From NCBI GenBank assembly GCA_036389375.1, contig DASVQA010000228.1:1-14242 (forward strand): 14,242 bases of DNA, read 5' to 3'. A program made the position numbers and the translations under genes. Every line of letters starts with the position of its first letter. Positions within the stretch are counted from its first letter, which is position 1. A model generated the notes under the pieces. The model was given only the letters and a program-made list of their open reading frames with translations, did not search any database and was not told where the DNA came from. Positions 8,200 through 14,242 of the stretch are shown piece after piece. Origin of the DNA: QHXQ01 sp036389375. Lineage in GTDB: Bacteria > Acidobacteriota > Blastocatellia > Pyrinomonadales > Pyrinomonadaceae.

Positions 8200-8208
8200 T
8201 GGTAGAAT
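8200..8208 (+). promoter_or_regulatory. Possible extended -10 promoter element for the dikinase-like gene
   Basis: TGGTAGAAT fits the extended -10 form TGnTATAAT with one mismatch and lies in a short AT-rich island inside GC-rich DNA. No TTGACA-like -35 is seen 16-18 bases upstream; that place is taken by the inverted repeat. It would give a leader of roughly 40 bases before the ATG at 8256. Confidence 0.28.
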
Positions 8209-8255
8209 TATCGTCGGCCGGTCGGCAATCCCGTGAGCACAGACGGAGCGTGACT

Positions 8256-10163
8256 ATGAAGCAGCAACGAAGTAACAGCTTGATCGTTTGTCTCCTCATC
8301 CTCTCGCTTATGCCGTGCGTTGTGCGGGCTGACCAGACGACGAGCAACGCGCGCAGCTTGCCGGCGCTTCGTTCGCAGGCGGAGTTTGACAGTCTGGCGC
8401 GCATCAATACGGACACCGGCTATGCGCTGCCGCACGTCCTCTTCGTCATTGATCGCCGCGACAAGAACCGCATCTATTACATCAACTCGAAGCGTTACCG
8501 CTTCCACAAGGATTTCGTCAACGGTACTTATCTCTCACTCGAACGCGGGCAGGAGTTCTTCGAGAACAATTATCTGAAGCCCAACCGCCGCTTCATCATG
8601 GGCACGCTCGCCTACCAGACGCCGCTCAAACGTTTCGCCTTCGAGTTCTGGGAGGGCGACATGATCCCGGCGGAACAGATCGAATTGGCGGCGAGCGTCA
8701 TCAAGCAGACCTTCTTTGCGCCCGTCGCCTTTAAGCCAAACTCTTCGCGGCAGGAAGAGGCTGCGGCGCACATCGCCGGACTCGCCAGCATCACGCAGAG
8801 CGAGATTGCGCGCGAACAGGATTATCAACCACTCAACCTCGCGCACGGGCTGGGGCGCATACATATCATCCCGAAGCTCGATGAACACGTCGAGATCGGC
8901 TTCAACGAAATTCTCGTGCTCGACGAAGTGCCCGTGAACCTGCCGCCCGTCGCCGGCATCATCACGACGAAACCTTCGACGCCGCTCTCGCACATCAACC
9001 TGCTCGCCAAGTCGTGGGGCGTGCCGAACGCCTACATCAAGGATGCACAGGCAGTCTTGCAGCAGTACGACGGGCGCTGGGTCGCCTTCGACACGAAACT
9101 GGGCAACTATGAGATCAAAGTTGCCGACCTCGATCAGATCAAGGCCTATCAGGCCCGTCTCTATGCGCGCCTCGACACGCTGAAGCCGCGCTACAATCTC
9201 GCCGCCACGCGGCTGGCGGCGCTTAACGAGCAGACCGCGCGCATGGCCGACACGTACGGCTCGAAGTCTGCGAATCTCGGTGCGGTGGCGCGCGCCCACT
9301 TGGCCGGCATCGTCGTGCCCGCAGGCTTCAGCATTCCGCTCTACTACTACGATCAGTTTCTCAAAGAGAACGAGTTCGACAAGTTGATCTACGCGATGCT
9401 GGACGACCAGAAGTTCGTCCACGATCCGGCCTATCGCCGCGAGTATCTGGCGAGGATGCGCGCTTCGCTGCAACAAGGAAAAGTCAACGCGGCGTTGCGC
9501 GCGGAAGTGCTGCGTCGCGCCCACGCCGAGTTTGCGGGCAAGGGCCTCTTTGTTCGCAGTTCATCGAACGCCGAAGACCTGCCGAATTTCAATGGCGCGG
9601 GGCTATACAGCACTGTGCCGAACGTGAAAGGCGACGATGAGTTGATCGAGGCGATCAAGACCGTGTGGGCGTCGCTCTGGAATTTCGAGGCTTACGAAGC
9701 GCGCGAGCGCGCCGGGATCGATCACACGAAAGTCTTCATGGGCGTGCTTATTCAAGAGGGCGTCAATGCCGACAGTTCCGGCGTGATGATCACGACCGAC
9801 CCTTACGACACCGACAATCGCGGCGCGATCTACATCAGCGCCAAGCGAGGCTTAGGCATCAAGGTGGTCGAGGGTAAAAAGATCGCGGAACAGATCATCT
9901 ACAATCCGCGCGCGCAGGCCGTGCGCGTGCTGACGCGTTCGGCTGAAGACAGCCTGCTCACGTTTGACGAGCGCGGCGGCGTGAAAGAGATTCCGATCAC
10001 GGGCGCGCGCATCGTGCTCAACGACGAGACGGTGCGCCGGCTGGCGACCGCAGCCGCGCGCATCAAACGCGTCTTTGGCGGGCGCGAGCAGGACATTGAA
10101 TGGGTGGTCATGCGCGATCAGGTCTACATCGTGCAGTCGCGCCCCTTCATCGCTGGCAGCTGA
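8256..10163 (+). CDS. Exported PEP/pyruvate-binding, glucan-water-dikinase-like protein
   Basis: I chose the ATG at 8256 because GGAG (8245-8248) lies 7 bases before it and the protein then begins with a clean signal peptide (MKQQR, about 15 hydrophobic residues, cleavage near VVRA, residue 25). It has 635 residues. Residues about 35-200 form a domain I do not recognise. At 233-263 comes a phosphohistidine-type swivelling segment with TPLSHINLLAKSWGVPN (candidate H246). At 334-342 is YGSKSANLG and at 356-361 AGFSIP, followed by VRSSSNAED (433-441), GAGLY (447-451) and VWASL (470-474). SGVMITTDP (508-516), QDIEW (612-616) and YIVQSRPF (624-631) complete the ATP-binding domain of PEP synthase and related dikinases. 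Such enzymes move the beta-phosphate of ATP through a His to pyruvate or, in glucan water dikinase, to glucan. Order and motifs resemble the latter. The residues seen suggest it is not degenerate. Export of an ATP-dependent enzyme is odd. Substrate unknown. Confidence 0.82.
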   Translation: MKQQRSNSLIVCLLILSLMPCVVRADQTTSNARSLPALRSQAEFDSLARINTDTGYALPHVLFVIDRRDKNRIYYINSKRYRFHKDFVNGTYLSLERGQEFFENNYLKPNRRFIMGTLAYQTPLKRFAFEFWEGDMIPAEQIELAASVIKQTFFAPVAFKPNSSRQEEAAAHIAGLASITQSEIAREQDYQPLNLAHGLGRIHIIPKLDEHVEIGFNEILVLDEVPVNLPPVAGIITTKPSTPLSHINLLAKSWGVPNAYIKDAQAVLQQYDGRWVAFDTKLGNYEIKVADLDQIKAYQARLYARLDTLKPRYNLAATRLAALNEQTARMADTYGSKSANLGAVARAHLAGIVVPAGFSIPLYYYDQFLKENEFDKLIYAMLDDQKFVHDPAYRREYLARMRASLQQGKVNAALRAEVLRRAHAEFAGKGLFVRSSSNAEDLPNFNGAGLYSTVPNVKGDDELIEAIKTVWASLWNFEAYEARERAGIDHTKVFMGVLIQEGVNADSSGVMITTDPYDTDNRGAIYISAKRGLGIKVVEGKKIAEQIIYNPRAQAVRVLTRSAEDSLLTFDERGGVKEIPITGARIVLNDETVRRLATAAARIKRVFGGREQDIEWVVMRDQVYIVQSRPFIAGS

Positions 10164-10171
10164 CAAAAATA

Positions 10172-10222
10172 GTGACGAGTGACAAGTTGAAACGTCTGCT
10201 GCCGTCAGCAGTTATCAGGCAC
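10172..10222 (+). repeat. Heptad-based intergenic repeat, copy A
   Basis: The left part reads as three degenerate heptads, GTGACGA GTGACAA GTTGAAA, followed by GTCTGC and ending in GGCAC directly before the next ATG. It resembles copy B at 10681-10735: 18 of the first 21 bases match and all three differences are G/A transitions. The two copies sit at the same place relative to genes, after a stop and before a start. Confidence 0.6.
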
Positions 10223-10684
10223 ATGAAGACAACAGCTATGCGAGCGGTGGGGCTGATGCTTGGCTGCGCAGTGGCGCTGGCGCTGGCGGCGTGCGGGCGC
10301 GGCCCGGCGCAGCGCGGCGCTAACAATGCGGCCGGTTCGACGGCGACCGCAGCGAATGCCAACACGGCCGGCGCGGACGCGCAGAAGATACTTGAGAGCG
10401 GGCAACTCGACGCCGAGATCACGCGGCTCGAAGCCGAGGCCGAGAAGAACCCGGACGACGATGCGGCGCGCACGGCGCTCGCCGTCGCTTACGTCCGGCG
10501 CGGCGATGCCCTGCGCGCCGTCCACCGGCTCGACGATGCCCTGCACGACTACCAGAGCGCGCTGCGCTTCAATCCCGATAACGAAGATGCGCAGATCGGT
10601 CTGGAACAATTAAATCAGGAGACGGGCGCAGAGCCGCGCGCCGACGACGGCAAACCCGTCACCGTGCCGGCGAAAAAGCCGTGA
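10223..10684 (+). CDS. Small TPR-containing lipoprotein
   Basis: The 153-residue protein starts MKTTAMRAVG and has a hydrophobic stretch with the lipobox LAAC (21-24), so it should be lipidated at C24 and attached to a membrane. Residues 25-55 are an Ala/Asn/Gly/Thr-rich linker. From about 60 to 132 two TPR-like helical pairs can be seen: the second has the typical A-AVHRLDDALHDYQSALRF and N-P-D-N-EDA pattern, with Tyr, Ala and Pro at the expected spacing. TPR domains bind other proteins; no catalytic residues are expected. The frame is open upstream into the dikinase-like gene, but the ATG at 10223 gives the proper lipoprotein N terminus. A second ATG at 10238 is also possible. The Shine-Dalgarno signal is weak because the start directly follows intergenic repeat A. 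It may be cotranscribed with the dikinase-like gene (59-base gap); a functional link is only a guess. Confidence 0.78.
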   Translation: MKTTAMRAVGLMLGCAVALALAACGRGPAQRGANNAAGSTATAANANTAGADAQKILESGQLDAEITRLEAEAEKNPDDDAARTALAVAYVRRGDALRAVHRLDDALHDYQSALRFNPDNEDAQIGLEQLNQETGAEPRADDGKPVTVPAKKP

Positions 10685-10735
10685 CGAATGACGAGTTAAA
10701 AATTTTGTCTGCCCTTGGCACTTGTCAGCCGGCAC
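10681..10735 (+). repeat. Heptad-based intergenic repeat, copy B
   Basis: It begins at the TGA stop of the TPR lipoprotein gene with GTGACGA ATGACGA GTTAAAA, then GTCTGC, and ends in CTTGTCAGCCGGCAC, 9 bases before hisA. The right end is an imperfect inverted version of the left heptads (11 of 16 positions pair), so the element looks like a decayed palindrome made from short tandem units. It occupies nearly all of the space before hisA and leaves no visible Shine-Dalgarno sequence there. Confidence 0.6.
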
Positions 10736-10744
10736 AGTCTTTAA

Positions 10745-11467
10745 ATGCTCATCATTCCCGCGATTGATCTGAGAGACGGCCGGTGCGTGCGGCTGACGCA
10801 GGGCCGCAAGAGTGAGGTCAAGGTGTATGACGGCGACCCGGTCGAAATCGCGCGCGGCTTTGCGGCGGCGGGTGCGCGCATGTTGCACGTGGTCGATCTG
10901 GACGGGGCGTTTGCCGACAGCCACGCGCAGAATCGTGAGGTCGCGCGGCGGATTATGCGGGCGGTGAATGTGCCGGTGCAGTTTGGCGGGGGGCTGCGCA
11001 GCGCGCTGGACGTGGAGCAGTTGCTGGCATACGGCGCGGCGCGGGTCGTCGTCGGCACGCTCGCCGCCGAAGCGCCGGAGACGCTGGCCGCCTTCGTCGA
11101 ACTGTTCGGCGACCGCATCTGCGTCGGCATAGACGCGCGTGACGGACAGGTCGTGACGCGCGGTTGGGAGCAGCAGGAAGAGTTGTCGGCCGTTGCGCTT
11201 GCGCGGCGCGTGGCCGGGGCGGGCGTTGCGCGCATCGTCTATACGGACGTGGCGCGCGACGGCATGCTGGGCGGCGTGAACGTCGAACAGACGTGCGCCA
11301 TCGCCGAAGCATCGGGCTTACCCGTAACGGCGTCGGGCGGCGTCGCTGCGCTCGCAGACCTCGCGCAACTGCGCGCGGCGAGCGCGTGCGGCATAGACAG
11401 TGTGATCGTGGGTAAGGCGCTCTACGAAGGGCGCTTCACTTTGCAAGAGGCGTTGGCGATGGCGTAA
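10745..11467 (+). CDS. hisA: Phosphoribosylformimino-5-aminoimidazole carboxamide ribotide isomerase HisA
   Basis: This is a cytoplasmic TIM-barrel enzyme of histidine synthesis that isomerises the aminoaldose ProFAR to the aminoketose PRFAR, the substrate of HisF/HisH. The 240 residues are the normal length. Seen are IPAIDLRDG (4-12, catalytic D8), HVVDLDGAF (48-56), the first phosphate-binding loop FGGGLR (80-85), CVGIDARDG (126-134, catalytic D130), RGW at 139-141, YTDVARDGMLGGVN (166-179), ASGGV (196-200) and VGKALYEGR (222-230). The fold is complete. The start matches the usual MLIIPAIDL N terminus. No Shine-Dalgarno sequence is seen because repeat B lies just upstream. The other his genes are not in this window; an SDR gene and trpE follow. 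HisA is much more likely than the related HisF. A bifunctional PriA-type role is possible but not shown. Confidence 0.95.
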   Translation: MLIIPAIDLRDGRCVRLTQGRKSEVKVYDGDPVEIARGFAAAGARMLHVVDLDGAFADSHAQNREVARRIMRAVNVPVQFGGGLRSALDVEQLLAYGAARVVVGTLAAEAPETLAAFVELFGDRICVGIDARDGQVVTRGWEQQEELSAVALARRVAGAGVARIVYTDVARDGMLGGVNVEQTCAIAEASGLPVTASGGVAALADLAQLRAASACGIDSVIVGKALYEGRFTLQEALAMA

Positions 11468-11507
11468 GACGGCGGGTGCACATGCTCAAACTCATCATGC
11501 AACTCAA

Positions 11508-12308
11508 ATGACAGATCGCATCTTCACGGACAACCTGCTCGCCGGGCGCGTGGCGTTTGTAACAGGCGGCGGCACAGGCATCACGGGCGGCGTGGCGCGG
11601 GCCCTCGCCGAAGCGGGCGCGCGCGTCGCACTGGTGAGCCGCAGACGCGAACACCTTGAACCGGCCGCCGAGCGGATTCGCGCGGGTGGCGGCGCGGCGC
11701 TCGCGTGCGCGGCGGACGTGCGCGTGTATGAAGAGGTGGAGCGCGCCATCGCTGCGACCGTCGAGCAGTTTGGCCGGCTCGACATAGTGGTGAACGGCGC
11801 GGCGGGCAACTTTCTGTGTCGCGCCGAAGAGATGTCGCCGAACGGCTTCGGCACGGTCGTGGACATTGATCTCAAGGGCACGTTCAATGTCTGCCGCGCC
11901 GCGTTCGACGAACTCAAGCGGCGCGGCGGCGCGGTGCTCAACATCAGCGCGACGCTGCAACTGCTGGGCACGCCGATGCAGGCGCACGCGGCCGCCGCCA
12001 AAGCGGGCGTTGATTCGCTGACGCGCACGCTCGCCGTCGAGTGGGGCGGCTACGGGATACGCGTGAACGCCATTGCGCCCGGCCCCATCGAAGACACGGA
12101 AGGCATGAAGCGTCTGCTCCCGCCCGCGCTCAAAGACAAACTGCGGCATCGCATCCCCGTCCGCCGCTTCGGTCGCATACGCGACATCGAACACGCCGCG
12201 CTGTTTCTCTGTTCCGACGCCGCGGCCTTCATCAACGGCGCGATCCTCGTCGTTGACGGCGGCCACTGGCTCGCGGCCAACCGCCTCTTCGGCGAGACGC
12301 CGGCGTAA
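11508..12308 (+). CDS. SDR oxidoreductase resembling 2,4-dienoyl-CoA reductase
   Basis: The 266-residue protein has a Rossmann fold: the NADP-binding TGGGTGI at 19-25, R45-R46-R47 after the second strand (favouring NADPH), AADVR (68-72) and NGAAGN (96-101). Next come DIDLKGTFNV (119-128), ISAT (146-149), the VEWGGYGIRVNAIAPGPI segment (177-194) and NGAILVVDGG (243-252). The usual SDR active site YxxxK is absent: at this place it has HAAAAK (160-165), keeping only the Lys. NxAAGNF, DID-GTFN and the H-A-x-x-A-K pattern are those of the peroxisomal-type 2,4-dienoyl-CoA reductase group (DECR2), which reduces 2,4-dienoyl-CoA esters during beta-oxidation of unsaturated fatty acids. That reaction is inferred from similarity recalled, not tested. 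The gene lies 40 bases after hisA and 19 bases before trpE, so it is probably cotranscribed with them, though no metabolic link is obvious. No clear ribosome binding site. Confidence 0.85.
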   Translation: MTDRIFTDNLLAGRVAFVTGGGTGITGGVARALAEAGARVALVSRRREHLEPAAERIRAGGGAALACAADVRVYEEVERAIAATVEQFGRLDIVVNGAAGNFLCRAEEMSPNGFGTVVDIDLKGTFNVCRAAFDELKRRGGAVLNISATLQLLGTPMQAHAAAAKAGVDSLTRTLAVEWGGYGIRVNAIAPGPIEDTEGMKRLLPPALKDKLRHRIPVRRFGRIRDIEHAALFLCSDAAAFINGAILVVDGGHWLAANRLFGETPA

Positions 12309-12327
12309 GCGGCCGTCAGTTCCGGTC

Positions 12328-13845
12328 ATGCTCGATCTGCAACCCGCCTCATTTGAAGAGTTCGTGCGCGAGACGGCACGCGGCAACGTTGTGCCCGTCG
12401 TGCGGACAGTGCTTGCCGACTTGCAGACGCCGGTGAGCGCATTCCTGCGCGTCGCGGACGCGGACGCGTATGCGTTCCTGCTCGAATCGGTCGAAGGCGG
12501 CGAGCGTGTGGCGCGTTATTCATTCCTCGGCGGGCGGCCCGAGATGGTCGTGCGCGGGCGCGGCCAAGACACGATCATCGAGCGCGGCGACACGAGCGAA
12601 CGGCTGGCGGGCACACGCCTCATGGATTACCTGCGCGCGCACTTTCGCGGGCGCAAATTGGCCGCGCGACCGCAGCTTGCGCCGTTCGCAGGTGGCGCGG
12701 TTGGCTATCTCGCCTACGATGCCGTGCGCTGGTTCGAGCCTGTGCTCGACGACGGCGCGGACGCGGAGCGCGACGACGCCGTTTTCATGTTCTATCGCAC
12801 GCTGCTCGCCTTCGACCGCGTGCGCCAGCAGATCGAGATCATCGCCGTCGTCCACACGGAAGAAGCCGGCGAGAGCAGCGCGCGCCTGCGCGAGTTGTAC
12901 GAAGAAGCCGTGCAGGAGACGGAGCGGATCGAGTTGGCCCTGCGCACGGGCACGTTGCCGCCGGACGACGGCGCGGGGCGCGCGCAGGGCGAGCGGGCTG
13001 CGGCCAGCGCGCCGCGTTTTGTATCGAACTGGCCGCGGGCGGAGTTTGAGCGCGCGGTCGAGCGCGGCAAGGAGCACATCGCGGCGGGCGACTGTTATCA
13101 GGTCGTGCTCTCGCAGCGTCTGACGACGACTGTGAGCGCGCCGCCGCTCGCCGTCTATCGTGCGTTGCGCGCGACGAACCCATCGCCTTACATGTTCTTT
13201 CTGCGGCTCGGCGCGGAGTCGGTGGTCGGCGCGTCGCCTGAGATGCTGGTGCGTTGTCGCGGCGCACAGCTTGAATATCGCCCTATCGCCGGCACACGCC
13301 CGCGCGGCGCGGACGAGGTGGCCGACGCGCGGCTCGGCGCGGAGATGCGCGCTGACGAGAAAGAGGTAGCGGAACACCTCATGCTGGTTGACCTCGGCCG
13401 CAACGATCTGGGGCGCGTGGCCGCGTTCGGCTCGGTCGAGGTCAAAGAGTTAATGTCGGTCGAGCGTTATTCGCACGTGCAGCATCTGGTGACGGGGCTT
13501 GAGGCGCGGCTACGTACGGGCGCGGATCGGTTCGATGCGCTGGCGTCGTGTTTCCCGGCGGGCACGGTCACGGGTGCGCCGAAGGTGCGCGCCATGCAGA
13601 TCATACGCGCGCTCGAACCAGACCGGCGCGGCATCTACGCCGGTGCGATTCTCTATCTAGACTACGCCGGCAACCTCGACTCGTGTATTGCCATCCGCAC
13701 GATGAGCCTGCGCGCCGGGCGCGCGGAAGTGCAGGTGGGCGCGGGCATCGTCGCTGACTCTGTGCCGGCGCGCGAGTACGAAGAGACGATGAACAAAGCG
13801 GGCGCACTCCTGCGCGCAGTCGAACTCGCCGCGCGTGGTTTATAA
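12328..13845 (+). CDS. trpE: Anthranilate synthase component I TrpE
   Basis: It makes anthranilate from chorismate, using ammonia delivered by the glutaminase subunit TrpG, as the first step of tryptophan synthesis in the cytoplasm. The ATG at 12328, 19 bases after the SDR stop, gives 505 residues, normal for the family. An upstream in-frame GTG at 12253 lies inside the SDR gene and would add an atypical Arg-rich leader. Seen are LLESVEGG (51-58, the tryptophan feedback site), GGAVGYLAYD (122-131), GDCYQVVLSQR (254-264), PIAGTRPRG (319-327), DLGRNDLGRV (355-364), YSHVQHLVTG (381-390) and FPAGTVTGAPK (409-419). GAGIVADSVPAREYEET (471-487) closes the protein. Ala in PIAGT marks TrpE; PabB and isochorismate enzymes carry Lys there. 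The LLES motif suggests normal feedback inhibition. trpG and the rest of the pathway are not next to it, so they must be elsewhere. Confidence 0.96.
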   Translation: MLDLQPASFEEFVRETARGNVVPVVRTVLADLQTPVSAFLRVADADAYAFLLESVEGGERVARYSFLGGRPEMVVRGRGQDTIIERGDTSERLAGTRLMDYLRAHFRGRKLAARPQLAPFAGGAVGYLAYDAVRWFEPVLDDGADAERDDAVFMFYRTLLAFDRVRQQIEIIAVVHTEEAGESSARLRELYEEAVQETERIELALRTGTLPPDDGAGRAQGERAAASAPRFVSNWPRAEFERAVERGKEHIAAGDCYQVVLSQRLTTTVSAPPLAVYRALRATNPSPYMFFLRLGAESVVGASPEMLVRCRGAQLEYRPIAGTRPRGADEVADARLGAEMRADEKEVAEHLMLVDLGRNDLGRVAAFGSVEVKELMSVERYSHVQHLVTGLEARLRTGADRFDALASCFPAGTVTGAPKVRAMQIIRALEPDRRGIYAGAILYLDYAGNLDSCIAIRTMSLRAGRAEVQVGAGIVADSVPAREYEETMNKAGALLRAVELAARGL

Positions 13846-13877
13846 ACTGGGACAGACACGCTCCGGCATCCTCATCT

Positions 13878-13953
13878 TTTGCGTCTTTGCGCCTTTGCGT
13901 GCGGTTGGCAGTTGCGTGAGAATGAGCCGCAGGCAAAGACGCAAAGGCGCGAA
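13878..13953. repeat. Octad-based imperfect palindrome after trpE
   Basis: Arms of 27 bases (13878-13904 and 13927-13953) match at 23 positions around a 22-base loop; two of the mismatches would be G-U pairs in RNA. The left arm consists of tandem units like TCTTTGCG and CCTTTGCG, and the right arm carries the inverted units CGCAAAGA and CGCAAAGG. It takes up most of the 151-base gap 13846-13996, which otherwise shows no gene or clear promoter. It could act as a terminator-like hairpin after trpE, or be a small dispersed palindromic element of the CTTTGCG type seen between genes of several bacterial groups. Confidence 0.7.
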
Positions 13954-13996
13954 GCAGGCCGCAAGGTTATATGCAGGGCGGCCGATTGGTCGGTTA

Positions 13997-14242
13997 ATGA
14001 CATTGAGCAGGTTCAGTCTGTTGTTGGTTACGTTGTCCATGCTGGCGGGTTGTGCGGCGCGGCTGAACACGGCTGTTACGCCGGACACGGCGCGGCAGGA
14101 ACTTGGGCTGCGCGGCATCAAGTACACGCCGGAAGCTTTCGTCAGCGAGACGCAGGGCGGCGACGAATGGGCCGTTAGACTTTTTCTCGCCGCCGGCATG
14201 CGCCCCGACGTGCGCGACGAGCGCGGCGACACGCCCGTCTTT
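13997..14242 (+). CDS. Ankyrin-repeat-like lipoprotein, N-terminal part (3' truncated)
   Basis: The frame runs from the ATG at 13997 to the window edge (82 residues) without a stop. The N terminus MTLSRFSLLLVTLSMLAGC has a lipobox LAGC at 16-19, so the protein should be lipidated at C19 and exported. Residues 41-82 read YTPEAFV, then GGDEWAVRLFLAAGMRPDVRD and RGDTPVF. This matches an ankyrin repeat (G-xx-xVxxxLxAGxxxxxxDxxGxTPL) starting in the middle of the visible part. Ankyrin repeats mediate protein binding; more repeats probably follow beyond the window. The ribosome binding site is weak, and a small hairpin (CCGA at 13982-13985 with TCGG at 13990-13993) lies just before the start. The next gene context is unknown. 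A shorter internal start would lose the signal sequence and is unlikely. Confidence 0.72.
   Translation, partial: MTLSRFSLLLVTLSMLAGCAARLNTAVTPDTARQELGLRGIKYTPEAFVSETQGGDEWAVRLFLAAGMRPDVRDERGDTPVF

Noticed and set aside
8535..9524. 329-residue open frame on the - strand opposite the dikinase-like gene
   Set aside because: No recognisable motif and an Arg/Val/Glu-rich shadow composition; the + strand carries the conserved domain motifs.
10172..10735. The GTGACGA repeats as a CRISPR array
   Set aside because: Only two degenerate copies about 500 bases apart with a gene between them; there are no regular spacers and no cas genes.
12253..12327. N-terminal extension of TrpE from a GTG inside the SDR gene
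   Set aside because: It overlaps SDR coding sequence and adds an Arg/Ser/Pro-rich leader not found in TrpE; the ATG at 12328 fits.
11436..12386. 316-residue open frame on the - strand spanning the hisA end, the SDR and the trpE start
   Set aside because: It overlaps three well-supported + strand genes and shows no family motif.
12328..13845. Assignment as PabB or isochorismate synthase
   Set aside because: PIAGT with Ala rather than Lys, and the LLES feedback motif, point to TrpE.
13879..14178. 99-residue + strand frame across the palindrome and the lipoprotein start
   Set aside because: It reads through the repeat and conflicts with the frame at 13997 that has a signal peptide, lipobox and ankyrin-like motif.

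Overview
This is a GC-rich bacterial chromosomal window with tightly packed genes. The gene set suggests a Gram-negative soil-type bacterium, and Acidobacteriota (Blastocatellia-like) is my best guess. The supporting signs are an oversized PilX-like pilus protein next to a PilW-like protein and pilT, a secreted SpoIVB/S55-family protein of the kind common in that phylum, several lipoproteins, and short-tandem-repeat palindromes between genes. No rRNA or other strict taxonomic marker is present, so this assignment is an inference.

Layout. (1) Positions 1-5310 hold type IV pilus genes on the + strand: the C-terminal part of a PilW-like minor pilin, a 1053-residue PilX-N-type protein, a hairpin, and the retraction ATPase pilT. 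(2) Positions 5311-7446 hold a secreted S55-type protein with its own candidate promoter and a convincing rho-independent terminator. (3) On the - strand, rsmG (16S rRNA G527 N7-methyltransferase) converges on that terminator. (4) Divergent from rsmG is a secreted protein with a phosphohistidine-type domain followed by a PEP-synthase/glucan-water-dikinase-type ATP-binding domain, then a small TPR lipoprotein. (5) hisA, a 2,4-dienoyl-CoA-reductase-like SDR and trpE follow with short gaps and probably form one transcription unit. (6) After a large imperfect palindrome, the window ends inside a lipoprotein gene whose visible part looks like an ankyrin repeat.

How the genes relate. The pilus genes form one functional group: assembly/tip components plus the retraction motor. 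hisA and trpE are amino-acid biosynthesis genes, and the SDR between them has no obvious pathway link. The S55 protein, the dikinase-like protein and the two lipoproteins are all predicted to be exported.

The most interesting items are: (a) the exported dikinase-like protein, whose domain order (His domain, then ATP-binding domain) and local motifs resemble glucan water dikinase and which carries an unrecognised N-terminal domain; (b) the S55 protein, in which the Ser-containing half precedes the His-containing half, as if the SpoIVB protease domain were circularly permuted; (c) two copies of a heptad-based intergenic element flanking the TPR lipoprotein gene, and a second, octad-based palindrome after trpE with the same general architecture. 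No tRNA, rRNA, CRISPR array, transposase or phage gene was seen.
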